Notes under the pieces: generated by a model
What the model was told of the DNA's origin: nothing
Database searches by the model: none
What the model saw: the letters and a program-made list of their open reading frames with translations, nothing else
Source: Toxotes chatareus
Lineage: Eukaryota; Chordata; Actinopteri; Toxotidae
DNA: 64,000 nt
Reading direction: 5' to 3'
Assembly (NCBI GenBank): GCA_016801885.1
Contig: CM028900.1
Coordinates: 5,177,501-5,241,500 of the forward strand
Shown here: positions 26,721-38,283 of the stretch, piece after piece
Position numbering within the stretch: position 1 is the stretch's first letter
Layout of the letters: each line of letters starts with the position of its first letter
Translations under genes and position numbers: made by a program

Positions 26721-28967
26721 GACCATTTTTATGACATTTTGAGGTCAAAAAAATTTTTGACTTTTTTTGGCCGATTTTGACGCCTTACTATACTATGACG
26801 TTTTTTATGACATTTTGAGGTCAAAATTTTTTTTTATCTTTTTTTGGCCGATTTTGACGCCTTACTATACTATGACGTTATTTATGAGATTTTGAGAAGA
26901 AAAATTTTTTTGACGTTTTTTGGCCGATTTTGAGGCCTTACTATACTATGACGTTTTATATGACATTTTTAGGCGAAAAAAAATCGGACTTTTTTTGGCC
27001 GATTTTGACGCCTTACTACACTATGACGTTGTTTATGACATTTTGAGGTCAAAAATTTTTTTTGACTTTTTTGGGCCGATTTTGACGCCTTACTTAACTA
27101 TGACGTCTTTTATGACATTTTGAGGTCAAAATTTTTTTTTACTTATTTTGGTCGATTTTGACGCCTTACTATACTATGACGTTTTTTATGACATTTTGAG
27201 GTCAAAATTTTTTTTTGACTTTTTTGGGCCGATTTTGACGCCTTACTAAACTATGACCATTTTTATGACATTTTGAGGTCAAAAAAAATTTTGACTTTTT
27301 TTGGCCGATTTTGACGCCTTACTATACTATGACGTTTTTTATGACATTTTGAGGTCAAAATTTTTTTTTATCTTTTTTTGGCCGATTTTGACGCCTTACT
27401 ATACTATGACGTTAGTTATGAGATTTTGAGAAGAAAAAATTTTTTGGCTTTTTTTGGCCGATTTTGAGGCCTTACTATACTATGACGTTTTTATGACATT
27501 TTGAGGTCAAAAAAATTTATGACTTTTTTTGGTCGATTTTGACGCCTTACTATACCATGACGTTTTTTATGACATTATAAGGTAAAAAATTTTTTTGACT
27601 TTTTTGGGCCGATTTTGACGCCTTACTATACTATGACGTTTGTTATGACATTTTGAGGTGAAAATTTTTTTTGACTTTTTTGGGCCGATTTTTACGCCTT
27701 ACTATACTATTACGCTTTTTATGACATTTTGAGGTCAAAAAATTTTTTGACTTTTTTGGGCCGATTTTGACGCCTTACTATACTATGACGTTTTATATGA
27801 CATTTTGAGGCGAAAAAAAAATCAGAATTTTTTGGGCCGATTTTGACGCCTTACTATACTATGACCTTTTTTTTATGACATTTTGAAGTAAAAAAAAAAA
27901 AATCGGACTTTTTTTGGCCGATTTTGACGCCTTACTACACTATGACGTTTTTTTTGACATTTTGAGGTAAAAAAAAAAATCGGACTTTTTTTGGCCGATT
28001 TTGACGCCTTACTATAATATGACGTTTTTTATGACATTTTGAGGTCAAAATTTTTTTTGACTTTTTTGGGCCGATTTTTACGCCTTACTATACTATTACG
28101 CTTTTTATGACATTTTGAGGTCAAAAAATTTTTTGACTTTTTTGGGCCGATTTTGACGCCTTACTATACTATGACGTTTTGTATGACATTTTGAGGTCGA
28201 AAAATTTTTTTACTTATTTTGGTCGATTTTGACGCCTTACTATACTATGACGTTTTTTATGACATTTTTAGGCGAAAAAAAATCAGAATTTTTTGGGCCG
28301 ATTTTGACGCCTTACTATACTATGACGTTTTTTATGACATTTTGAGGTCAACAATTTTTTTGACTTTTTTGGGCTGATTTTGACGCCTTACTATACTGTG
28401 ACGTTATTTATGAGATTTTGAGAAGAAAAAAAAATCAGAATTTTTTGGGCCGATTTTGATGCCTTACTATACTATGACGTTGTTTTATGACATTTTTAGG
28501 CGAAAAAAAAATCAGAATTTTTTGGGCCGATTTTGACGCCTTACTATACTATGACGTTGTTTATGACATTTTGAGGTCAAAAATTTTTTTTGACTTTTTT
28601 GGGCCGATTTTGACGCCTTACTATACTATGACGTCTTTTATGACATTTTGAGGTCAAAATTTTTTTTTACTTATTTTGGTCGATTTTGACGCCTTACTAT
28701 ACTATGACGTTTTTTATGACATTTTGAGGTCAAAATTTTTTTTTGACTTTTTTGGGCCGATTTTGACGCCTTACCATACTATTACGTTTTTTATGACATT
28801 TTGAGGTCAAAAATTTTTTTGACTTTTTTGGGCCGATTTTGACGCCTTACTATACTATGACGTTTTTTTTTTTTTGACATTTTGAGGTCAAAAATTTTTA
28901 CGCTTTTTTGGCGATTTTGACGCTTTTTTACTATACTATGACGTTTTTTATGACATTTTGAGGCGAA

Positions 28968-29910
28968 AAACTTTTTTTTACTTTTTTGGGCCGATATTGA
29001 CGCCTTAGTATACTATGATGTTTTTTTTTGACATTTTGAGGTCAAAAATTTTTTTGACTTTTTTGGGCCGATTTTGACGCCTTACTATACTATGACGTTT
29101 TTAATGACATTTTGAGATCAAAAATTTTTTTGACTTTTTTGGGCCGATTTTGACGCCTTACTATACTATACTATTACGCTTTTTATGACATTTTTAGGTC
29201 AAAATTTTTTTTGACTTTTTTGGGCCGATTTTGACGCCTTACTATACTATGACGTTTTTTTTTTTCACATTTTGAGGTCAAAAATTTTTTTGGCGTTTTT
29301 TGGCCGATTTTGACGCTTTTTACTATACTATGACGTTTTTTATGACATTTTGAGGCTTAAATTTTTTTTTAGTTTTTTGGGCGATATTGACGCCTTTATT
29401 ATACTATATGATTTTTTTTTTTGACATTTTGAGGTCAAAAAAATTTTGGCTTTTTTTTGGCGATTTTGACGCCTTTACTATACTATGACGTTTTTTATGA
29501 CATTTTGAGGCTTAAAACTTTTTTTACTTTTTTGGGCGATATTGGCGCTTTTAGTATACTATGATGTTTTTTTTGACATTTTGAGGTCAAAAATTTTTTG
29601 ACTTTTTTGGGCCGATTTTGACGCCTTACTATACTATGACGTTTTTAATGACATTTTGAGATCAAAAATTTTTTTTGACTTTTTTGGGCCGATTTTGACG
29701 CCTTACTATACTATTACGCTTTTTATGACATTTTTAGGTCAAAATTTTTTTTGACTTTTTTGGGCCGATTTTGACGCCTTACTATACTATGACGTTTTTT
29801 TTTTTCACATTTTGAGGTCAAAAATTTTTTTGGCGTTTTTTGGCCGATTTTGACGCCTTACTATACTATGACGTTTTTTATGACATTTTGAGGCGAAATT
29901 TTTTTTTTTA
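28968..29910. repeat. Second higher-order repeat, 540 bp
   Basis: The 60 bases at 29221-29280 recur exactly at 29761-29820, including the unusual ttttttcacattttgagg. The flanking variant monomers (gtttttaatgac, the gagatcaaaaa form, gccgatattgac) also recur in the same order. The period is 540 bp, about seven monomers, but the variant set differs from the block at 13213-14790. Confidence 0.85.
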
Positions 29911-30378
29911 GTTTTTTGGGCCGATATTGACGCCTTATTATACTATGACGTTTTTTTTTGACATTTTGAGGTCAAAATTTTTTCTGACTTTTTTGGGCCG
30001 ATTTTGACGCCTTACTATACTATGACGTTTTTTATGACATTTTGAGGCGAAAAAAAAATCAGAATTTTTTGGGCCGATTTTGATGCCTTACTATACTATG
30101 ACGTTTTTTATGACATTTTGAGGTCAAAATTTTTTTTGACTTTTTTGGGTCGATTTTGACGCCTTACTATACTATGACGTGTTTAATGACATTTTGAGGT
30201 CAAAAATTTTTTTGCCTTTTTTGGGCCGATTTTGACGCTTTACTATATTATGAAGTTTTTTATGACATTTTGAAGTCAAAATTTTTTTGACTTTTTTGGG
30301 CCGATTTTGACGCCTTACTATACTATGACTTTTTTTTTTTTGAGGCTTAAAAAAAATCGGCCTTTTTTTGGTCGATTT

Positions 30379-33300
30379 AACCCGAAGGGGTTATTACTAA
30401 TCTTAAGCATTAAATGATGTCTTGACCATTAATAAGAGATCTATGATCTATTAAATGTCTGACAGCCAGCGTCGGTCTAAAAAATCTCTGCGAGCACACC
30501 AGCACAAATCACAGTTGCATAATATGACCATCTGATGTTTATTTCGTGTTTTCGTGTTTACAGATTGAGCAGCCGGTTGTTTTTGATGTGTGTCGTGCAG
30601 CGTCCCAGGAGGCGGCCAGGAGACAGACGTGTCTGTGTTCTCACACAACCAGACAGGATGGGCAGATCGCATGCCGTCTGAAGCTTCAGCCAGAAAACGC
30701 TCTCATCGTCTGAAGGGATTGAGACTTGGTCACCTCCGCTGTCGCAGCTTTCCATCCTTTCTCAATGGGAAAACAGGATAATCGTTTGATATGATTCATC
30801 AGCTTAGCATTAGTCCACTGGCTGGCTCGTGAGGAAAACGACAACAGCCTCGAATCTGTGAACTAGTCTAACACTACTCTCAGAGGTCATGAGGTCATGT
30901 GGCTGAAGGAGAAGCTGGGATGCTCTCCTTGTTTCCTTGTAAGAGGAAAGGATGGGTTAATGGTGTCACAAGTTAACCTCAGCTGACAGAGAGAGATGAG
31001 TCGGAGAGACTGAGCCGGCAGTGATGGAAGGTCTTCTCCTCCTCCTAATAAAGCAGAGAGGGGAGAGCAAACGATGCTAAATTACCTCTAAAGCTCCCTC
31101 TCACACAGAGCCAAGCCTCCACATTCTGCCTTTAAAAGTAGCTGCTGCAAAGTGTGGGGCCATTTCCAAGAAGCTCATTTGACGAACACTGAGGGTTTAT
31201 GGTAGTTGCGCAGCGCAGAGCGTGAGCAAGCCATTTGCGTTTTATTCAATCTACTTAACTAGCTGACGGAAGCTGTAAAGGCTGGCAGCTTCACCCAGTG
31301 GAAGCAATATTGATGACAGTGTTGTAAATAAAACTGCTGATGGCACCAACATATTGATGGGGACACGGGTAACCTCAGAGCGTGAAGCAAGGTAACATAA
31401 CCTCGCTGCTCCTCCTGCAGCCTACAATCATGTAAAGGAGCAGACCGCCTCCCTTTCATTTTCACACCAATACATTAAGTTGACGCTGTGCTTGCTTATG
31501 CCTGCAAGTATTGATACTCACTTTATGCCATCTGACATTACGTTCCAAAAACACACTGTAGTAGTTCATTCAGGAAGTGCTCCTAGAATTATATTCAACC
31601 CAACACAATCCTGTTGCGATACGGACCCCTGGCCCTACTCCCCTTGTGGCAGGGTTAACGCATCCAACACACACTGAGAGAAGCCATTTAGACTCCCACT
31701 GGCTTTGCAGATCTTAGGTGGTAACAAGTTGTCCAACATGAATCATTCATGCTGCCCAGGGCTTCAATTTTCACAATACAGCTCGAGATTGTGCCTGAAT
31801 AAAGGCCCACATCTGACGCATGGGAATTTAAAAGTGCTTAAGCAACAAAAAAAGGGAATATGGGTATTAAAGTTTCAAAAAAATGAGAGAGTGACAAAGT
31901 AATTGCAAATCAGTTACAGGCCAGGCATTCGCCACACGCTCAGACAGGCTTTTAAGCAATTTCCCTGTCCTTGTGCTTGTTTGACGCCTTTTTTTGCAAT
32001 GTCACTGAAACACAAGCGTGCGCGCACACAAACACACACATACATGGGCATCAAAGCTATTGTGTTCAATTAACTGACAATTTCTTTTAAAGGAAAGCAG
32101 CTATAAGAAGGTCAGAAAAGTTTTCTGTCCTCTGTGCCCTCAAAACTCAGACAATACCTCAGCAGACAACAACAAATTAAAGGCACATTTTAATCATACT
32201 GAGTCTACAAGGACAAAAAACCCAAACACTTTATTCACAGCAATGTGTTTACACTGAAAGCAGCACTTGCACTGACCCCGATGGCTTGTTTAAATGCTAC
32301 ACACCGCTTCAAAGATAGATGGGTTAATGATTGGACCTAAAGGTAATTTTTCAGTTTCTCTCTTTCCTTCCATCTTCAGGGCATTATTACTTCTAGCACT
32401 AATTTACCTTCACTCTTCCACCGCCTCTCCTGACCAATAACTCATGTGTTAGGTACAGTAATCCGTTAAAATAATTCATCTCTGTACCTGCTGCAGAGCA
32501 AACTGGACCTGTGTTGTGTAAAAAAAATAAATAAATAAAAATTTTTCCATCTCGTTCATGAGTGCTCCTGTGAGATCAGCACTGCGTGTGGGCATTGAAG
32601 CCAGGAATGCGTAGAATTACAGTCTGGCAGTGCACAGTCTTGCTCTGCATCCCAGTTGTGAAATCAGTCAATCCAGAAAATAGCTGAAGGCATTTGGGAG
32701 TTGAGCATCACAGGAAGATTTGGCAACAACTTTCATCTCTGCCCCCCAACTTCCATCCCAGGTAAAGCCCTCCCGGAGCCCGTGGCACTTGCGGCAGAGA
32801 CAAACCAGAGCTCCAGTGTGTTCACCCCAAACACGACAAATGCATTCATTGTTACAGGGTCTCTCCTTGTGTGTGCGTGTGCTCCACTGTCGCTGCCTGT
32901 TGGCGAAGGGATCAGGAGGTTTACGGGTTTACAGCACCTTCACGGGAACAGGCTGAGCACTGTGGTGAAGTCACTTCACAGGGTGTGAAAATGAAACGCT
33001 GCATGACTAAAATTAATTTGGATGGGCCCACAGTATCTGCTGTATGTGTGCGTTCTCCTGTACTTCAAAGCTTGGAGGCATTTCGAGGGTTTGGAGAACT
33101 TGGAACCGGTTCTCAATTTTCATCCCTACCCACCCAATACAGTATAGCAGCTGTGTATATACTGCATTTGTCCACCGGACCAGACGGTGTCAGAGGGATG
33201 TCGATTCAAGTCCAAAGGTTGTGTTGTTGTTTAAATTGACAGCCTCTTATTTTGTGTCGACAGAAATTTACGCAGCACGGAGATTTATACAGAAACACTT

Positions 33301-33419
33301 GACAGAATAAAGAAACCTATTTCTGACACAATGTCAAGAGAAATCTTTTGCCTTCACAGAGGTAACATGGTACATGCATCTCCATTATTTTATTCACCTT
33401 GAGGATCTAATCCTTTTCC
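30379..33419. other. Intergenic between satellite and hAT element, no gene seen
   Basis: Sequence of ordinary complexity starting at the abrupt array edge (aacccgaaggggttatta). Open frames (for example 31480-31677, 32701-32988, 32871-33239) are short, lack splice context and resemble no family I know. A CA-rich run lies at about 32026-32041. Confidence 0.6.
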
Positions 33420-35851
33420 TTTCCAAAGCCGATCAAAGAGTTTCTTTTCAAGGCCGATCAAGGCATTTCTTAATTAATCGATATCGGATTTATTGAGCAA
33501 AAACCTAAGCCCGATCCTTTGATTTACATCAGCTGTGACAGGAGTCAGAAACGGAGAGGACTATTTATGGCAGCACAAAAGGCACATTACGAAACACATA
33601 CAAGGTCTGCTACAGCGATAAACATAATCTAATTCTGTGGGAAACAACAAAACCGATTTGATACGGCACCTAAAAAAAAAAAAACAACAAAAAAAATAAA
33701 AAACATTCAACAGAACACAGTGAGCTCACTCAGGTAACTCAGGCAAAGACTACACCGAACACACACACACACTGCAAGATACTTTTAAAAGGAGAGAGAA
33801 ATTTTCTCGAGACAGCAACAAGGCCAAACGTATCACAGAGAGGGGAACTGAATTCATCGCTGCTACGCCTTCCCCTCTCGACACCACGTTTCAGAAATTG
33901 CCCTACGAGAGCTGTACAACAAAGGTCTGTGACCAACCATGAGGTCTTTAATCAGATGTGACTGCTGGAGTTCTGATTTTTGCCCAGTGTCACTGCTTAG
34001 CCTCACTGCACACTGAACTGAATTTTGATTTCAAGAGTTCTGTGTTACACGCTCATCAGATTCCAGGGTCTCGTACAGAAGAGCATGCAAAACAGGCAGT
34101 CGAGGACATGCTGAAAGGGAAACAGACAAGAAACGGGTCTGTGTCATTTTACGGGACAATGCAAGAAATATGAAAAAAGAAATGGATGATATGGAGGTAC
34201 CGAGCATGCATCGTGCATATGCCTCAGCTGGTTCAACACGGGGGTTGGTTTTCTCAGCACAGACATAAGAAGACTGTAGGGTATTTTATACATTCACCAC
34301 AGGCCTATGCACATCTGGAATCCACACTGATGTGAAAATGTCAGCCAAGCACCTACAGCAAGATGTGGAAGTTAGATGGAACAGCACTCATTACATGATA
34401 CAGAGCCTCCTGCAGCAAAAGTGGCCCCACAGTGTCTACGCAGCCGATCACAACCTCCAGCGACGCTGACAGCGAATCAGTGGCCACTAATGGAGAAGAC
34501 AGTCGAGGTTTTTTGCTCCCTTTGAAGAACTAATGAGGGCAGCAAGGGCTGAGACAGCTCAGCAGCTCATGTGATCCCTGCCACAACCGGCTTTAAACAT
34601 GTTCCGAGACTGACCAGAATCAAGTGGAATCAAGACAATGAAAAGCACTTTCCCAGAGCCGGTGCACAGACACTTTTCAGCCAGACTGAAACTGAGCCAT
34701 GCTACGGCACTGCTACTTTAGAGGATCCCAGATACAAAGACAGTAAATGTACCCTTTGAATGCTGTGATTATGTCTGTTTCGTATGATAATGAATCAAAG
34801 GTAAGTCACCAGTATCAATCATTTTAGCGATGATTGATTTCTTTTTTTAAACTAGATTTAGTTCTGTAGAGGGTTGGATGCTGTCATTCAAGAGGTGGAG
34901 AAGATGGAGGTCAGGAGGGCTGCCAGTGAAGAGCCATAGGCAGAACCTGTCAAAAAGGCACAACATCAAAAACACAGAAAAGCAGCAGCCATGGCAGTGT
35001 CTTTGATGAGATGGTAGAAGAGACAGAGACAGAGACAGGGTCTGTGAACATCTCATCAGCAGTTGTTCAGGTGCAGTGTTACTTCACAGAGCAAACCACG
35101 CAAAGGTCAGACAGTCCACCTCGGCGGACACATGCAGCACAGTTTCCCTCACTGCCTGCTTCTGCAGCAATGCGTCCCCTGTGTCCCCTGCACAGGTGAG
35201 GACTCTTTACAACAGTCTCAACCCACTGTCCACTAACACGACCCAGATGCTGATTTTCCTCCAGAAGAACCTTCACTTTAGTTTGAAGTGAGAGCGAGGA
35301 AAAACTCCAGTAAAAGCACTTCTACAAACCGGCCTTGATGACAAACGAGTGCCTTGCAATTTTATTATTTTGATATTCAGGTTTTACTGTAGTGGTGCTG
35401 CTACAATTAACAGAAACTCATTTTGTTTTTCATTTTTATGTTCAACTTAAGCTATTACATTACTTTTAAGTGGGACTGAGACTTCTGTTGTTCATTTTCA
35501 GAGTACTAGTTTTACCAGGATGCCGAACAAAGCGGAATTGATTTTTATTTGTTGGGACTGTGAATACTGTTAAGCTATTCCACCACTTCGAAGTGGAATT
35601 GTGATTATGTTGCTCATTTTGAATGTCCTAGTTTTACTACTACAATGCTGCACTCAGTGGAATTGATAAGAGCTATTTATAAAGACATCTCTTAGTTTGT
35701 TTACTTGGTTATTTTGTGAGAAAACAAATGAAAATCAGCACCGCACTATGCAGAACTGTGATAAGAGCCATATAAAATATTTTGAGCAGATACTCAATGT
35801 TAAATGACTGAGATCAGGATCGGGGGCAAAAAACTTGATCAGGTCATCCCT
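33420..35851 (+). mobile_element. Degraded ZBED-type hAT DNA transposon
   Basis: The right end, read in reverse, begins TAGGGATGACCTGATCAAG followed by TTTTTTGCCCCCGATC, a terminus I recognise from a common fish hAT family (known relatives start TAGGGATG and are rich in CCGATC). The left end is decayed but keeps aagcccgatcctttgattta and repeated gccgatcaa words. Between them lies a broken + strand transposase. The intact left terminal repeat and a target-site duplication could not be identified, so the left boundary is approximate. Confidence 0.8.
33530..35290 (+). pseudogene. hAT (ZBED-like) transposase pseudogene
   Basis: Remains of a transposase that would cut and paste its own element. 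Fragments appear in order in shifting frames: NKTDLIRHL, like the end of a BED zinc finger (about 33643-33671); FKSSVLHAHQIPGSRTEEHA (about 34040-34100); DNARNMKKEMDD (about 34155-34190); VRWNSTHYM, matching the RWNST motif of hAT enzymes (34371-34397); ETEPCYGTATLEDPRYKDSK (about 34687-34746), close to the conserved LDPRYKD; and TTQRSDSPP (about 35093-35119), from the dimerisation domain. At least three frame shifts and several stops break the reading, so no functional protein is possible. This identifies the family; it does not support a live gene. Confidence 0.85.
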
Positions 35852-36775
35852 ATTTTACATTTCTAGAAGCATTGTGTGTGAGACAATATACAGTGAAAAC
35901 TGTTTCATCGCAGGAAATTTCATGCAGCCATTTTCTTCTCTCCAGCAGAGAATTTAAGACCCAGTGGAGAGTTTTTGTTTTGTTTTTGGTTTTTTCTTTT
36001 TGGGGCGGGCCATTTGGCTCTAAATTAGAGCTCAATTTTCTTTCTTTTCCCTTTAGTATTCACCACCCACACACATTTTCACACTTTCTCTGTTTCTCAC
36101 AAAACACACCACGCATTTCTCTGCCATCTCTCAGGTGGCCGTTTGGCATCTTACTGCAGCTCTCTGACGTCACCACCTGGCTGCTGATGGTCAACGGCAG
36201 CTGTCGTGATCAAATCGGGTGCTGTTTCGCTGCATGGTTGGGTTCAGGGAACCACCAACCCAGCCTGGACATTCGCAGACATGGTGCACCTCCAATTTTC
36301 AGCCCAGTGGGGTCACACAAGCAAAACTCACAAGCTTCAAGACAGCCACAGAGAGCCCAACATCACTGCAGTGTTTAATTTCCCTTTTGGCAAAGAGTCA
36401 GATAATCATAATTCATTCAGCCTACTCACATGTTACGGACAATTACACTGACGGACTATTGTTTGGTGCCCAGGCACTGACCGCACCCTTTTCACCAGAA
36501 TCTACTGAGCTCATCACAGTTGAGGCTGAGGAGTGACACTAATACTCCCCCAATAACCATTTCAGATACAGAGCACAACAAAAGCCATTATGCAGAATCG
36601 ACTGTGTGTGGGCTGACAGCACCAGCAGCAGCAACGGCAGCAGCCGCTGAGTGGTCACATGCCCTGCAGGGAACAGGTGTACCAGCCTCACAAAGCAAGA
36701 GAGAACATGTCCCACCAGAGCCTCTGCCTCCAACCAGCAGTCAAAAAGCCCTCACTGTCAGGCTACTGCACACAG
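35852..36775. other. Intergenic, no gene seen
   Basis: Contains overlapping open frames in several frames (35872-36378, 36219-36536, 36520-36792) with mixed composition, no start context and no splice sites. None resembles a known family, so they are taken as chance. Confidence 0.55.
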
Positions 36776-36851
36776 TCTCTTTCTCAAATTGAATCGAAGG
36801 CAACTGGACTTATATTTGTCCAGCTGCCTTCGATTCAATTTGAGAAAGAGA
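36776..36851. repeat. Perfect-looking foldback: 34-bp arms, 8-bp loop
   Basis: The left arm (36776-36809) and right arm (36818-36851) are reverse complements with a single mismatch at 36803. The loop is ttatattt. Key words are caaattgaatcgaaggca and its mirror tgccttcgattcaatttg. It lies 40 bp before a teleost dispersed repeat. Confidence 0.95.
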
Positions 36852-36890
36852 TTACAATGACCTGGATGAATGAGAACATTCACAGACATA

Positions 36891-37200
36891 TTCAATTCAA
36901 TTCAATTCAATTCAATTTTATTTATATAGCGCCTTCCACAATCAAAATTGTCTCAAAGCGCTTTACAGAGACCCAGAGCCTGACCCCAGAGCAAGCACTT
37001 AAGGCGACAGTGGCAAGGAAAACTCCCTTTTAACAGGAAGAAACCTTGAGCAGAACCTGGCTCAGATGGGGGACCCTCCTGCCGATGGCCGGGCTGGGTG
37101 AAAGGAGGAAAAGGAGGAAGATAGGACAGCTAGGAATGGAGGAGAGGGGGAGAAGGACATGCAGCATAATACAGACAATGGACAATATTAGTGGGTCAGC
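36891..37200. repeat. Teleost dispersed repeat preceded by (TTCAA)n
   Basis: Five TTCAA units (36891-36916) run into tttatttatatagcgcc, then caaagcgctttacagagacc, aaggcgacagtggcaaggaa and aggaagaaaccttgagcaga. This consensus is found in very many copies in fish genomes, usually as a non-autonomous element. The 3' limit is uncertain and may extend to about 37380. Confidence 0.8.
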
Positions 37201-37468
37201 ATTTACATTACAGTTAGTGAACAGTTATTGGATAATGTATGCTCAGCAGATTACAGTTATAATAGGAAACAGAGCACAGAGGCAAAAAGCTGTCATGACT
37301 GGTAATTATTTACATTACAGTCTGCAAAGAATATTAATCCAATATTTATCTGTAGCAGAATGGAACATTAAACGTGCAAGAAATGGATCATTGTGGACAA
37401 TACACAGCAGCAGGTGGGTGGAGCCATACTGCACAAAAAATAATATTTGCTGTAATCCACTATTAAGT

Positions 37469-37566
37469 CATTTTTATTTATGTAGCTCAACATCACAAAT
37501 TTGCCTCAGAGGGCTCTGAACAATCTGTTCAGAGTAGAGCATCCTCCACTTAGTGACAGACCTATC
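37469..37566. repeat. Second teleost dispersed repeat
   Basis: Contains tttttatttatgtagctcaa, catcacaaatttgcctcaga and gagtagagcatcctccactt, matching a known abundant fish repeat with a tttatatagcccaatatcac-like head. The element may continue to about 37860, since the following sequence (ggccaacccagctatatttc) is also familiar from this repeat family. Confidence 0.65.
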
Positions 37567-37787
37567 ACATATGCCTTCATTTAAGGAGAGACAACACACA
37601 ACACACATCTTCTGCATGTTGTTTTTCTCTGGCCAACCCAGCTATATTTCCTTATGTTGGAGGTCACCACGCTGGTGAGAAGTGAAAGCAGCATATTTAA
37701 CCATATGTGTGTTAAACAGATCAGCCATGACTCCATTAAAACTATTCCTACATCTTGGGACCATTCACACAATTCTTGAGCTTGTTA

Positions 37788-37847
37788 TCAGACTTTTAAC
37801 CAGCAAAAACATAAACAATCCTCAATAGAAGCATTCTGTCTCATAAC
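37788..37847 (-). CDS. Possible third exon of the unrecognised minus-strand gene
   Basis: After an aatatttcag acceptor the frame left open by the exon at 38061-38124 continues as VMRQNASIEDCLCFCWLKV and then stops at TGA. It may lie in a dispersed repeat, and the acceptor is weak in pyrimidines, so this is only a suggestion; a different downstream exon is equally possible. Confidence 0.15.
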   Translation of the reverse strand, partial: VMRQNASIEDCLCFCWLKV

Positions 37848-38060
37848 CTGAAATATTAATGAAATATTTGAAACCAACTATAATTTGATGAATAGCAATA
37901 GATCTTAGGAAATGGTCAATCTTAACCTTGAATTTTGAAGTAAAAAAAAGAACCAAGGATTAGACCTAAACCACTCCAGCTAAGTTATGGTGTATTTTGG
38001 GCTCAAACTTCAAAACATTCACCTCTAACAACAAGATACGAGTGTTATATCAGTACTTAC

Positions 38061-38124
38061 ATTTCTCTGGAGATACAGCTCCAGGTGTGGTGGACACACA
38101 GGTGGCGGCACTTGTGTTACTTCC
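38061..38124 (-). CDS. Candidate exon 2 of an unrecognised small gene
   Basis: On the - strand a strong pyrimidine tract and CAG (tctcttactgcttctcacag) precede a 64-bp open segment that ends at a perfect GTAAGT donor. It completes the split codon AG|G from the upstream exon and reads EVTQVPPPVCPPHLELYLQR, then Asn. The segment is open in another frame too, so coding is not proven. I do not recognise the peptide. The proline-rich PPPVCPP followed by an amphipathic LELYLQR looks protein-like. Confidence 0.35.
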
Positions 38125-38233
38125 CTGTGAGAAGCAGTAAGAGAAACAGACTAACCAAAAAAATCCAATAACACACATATGACAACTCCTCTCATTAACT
38201 GTAACTGTCCATCAATAGGAATACTATGCTCAC

Positions 38234-38283
38234 CTGGGATCTATTGCAGGTAACAGGTAACGCTGACTGTGCCAATTAAACAT
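38234..38283 (-). CDS. Candidate exon 1 with start codon, unrecognised small gene
   Basis: Reads MFNWHSQRYLLPAIDP plus a split codon into a CAG|GTGAGC donor on the - strand. The intron to the next exon is only 109 bp with good GT and AG ends, a size common in fish. About 180-240 bp upstream lie paired CCAAT boxes and a GC box in a promoter-like spacing. No family is recognised, and no stop codon or poly(A) signal could be tied to it, so the gene is incomplete as described. Confidence 0.35.

Larger units (their letters stand above)
9871..30378. repeat. Giant satellite array, monomer about 76 bp
   Basis: An uninterrupted head-to-tail tandem array of roughly 20.5 kb, about 270 copies. One monomer runs gacgccttactatactatga, cgttttttatgacattttga, ggtcaaaaattttttgactt, then tttttggccgatttt, 75-77 bp by direct count. 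Each monomer contains two short palindromes, attttgaggtcaaaat and gtcaaaaattttttgac, and one AGGTCA word. The + strand is strongly T-rich. The left edge (9871-11150) carries a divergent type with cttacggccgtatgac and cttacaaaaatatgac. Another subtype substitutes aaaaaaaatcagaatttttt. No flanking target-site duplication was found. The array lies wholly between the convergent sema5b and slc49a4 genes. Confidence 0.97.

Noticed and set aside
11666..30378. Open frames in the satellite with a repeating peptide (MTSKCHKKRHSIVRRQ... on the - strand, FDALLYYDVFYDILRSK on the + strand)
   Set aside because: They arise only where the 76-bp monomer happens to be 75 or 78 bp long, appear on both strands, and are broken by every run-length change. 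There is no start context or conservation of frame.
9871..30378. CRISPR-like regular repeat array
   Set aside because: Tandem units abut with no unique spacers, the host is a vertebrate, and no cas-like genes are present.
35872..36792. Three overlapping long open frames after the hAT element
   Set aside because: They overlap in different frames, so at most one could be coding; none has motif support.
37400..37430. A ttttttgtgcag acceptor with a 37-codon open frame on the - strand, as a further exon of the candidate gene
   Set aside because: It appears to lie within or next to the dispersed repeat that begins at 36891, so the frame is probably repeat sequence.
36659..37519. Open frames at 36659-37033 and 37046-37519
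   Set aside because: They lie across the foldback and the teleost dispersed repeat; the reading is repeat sequence.
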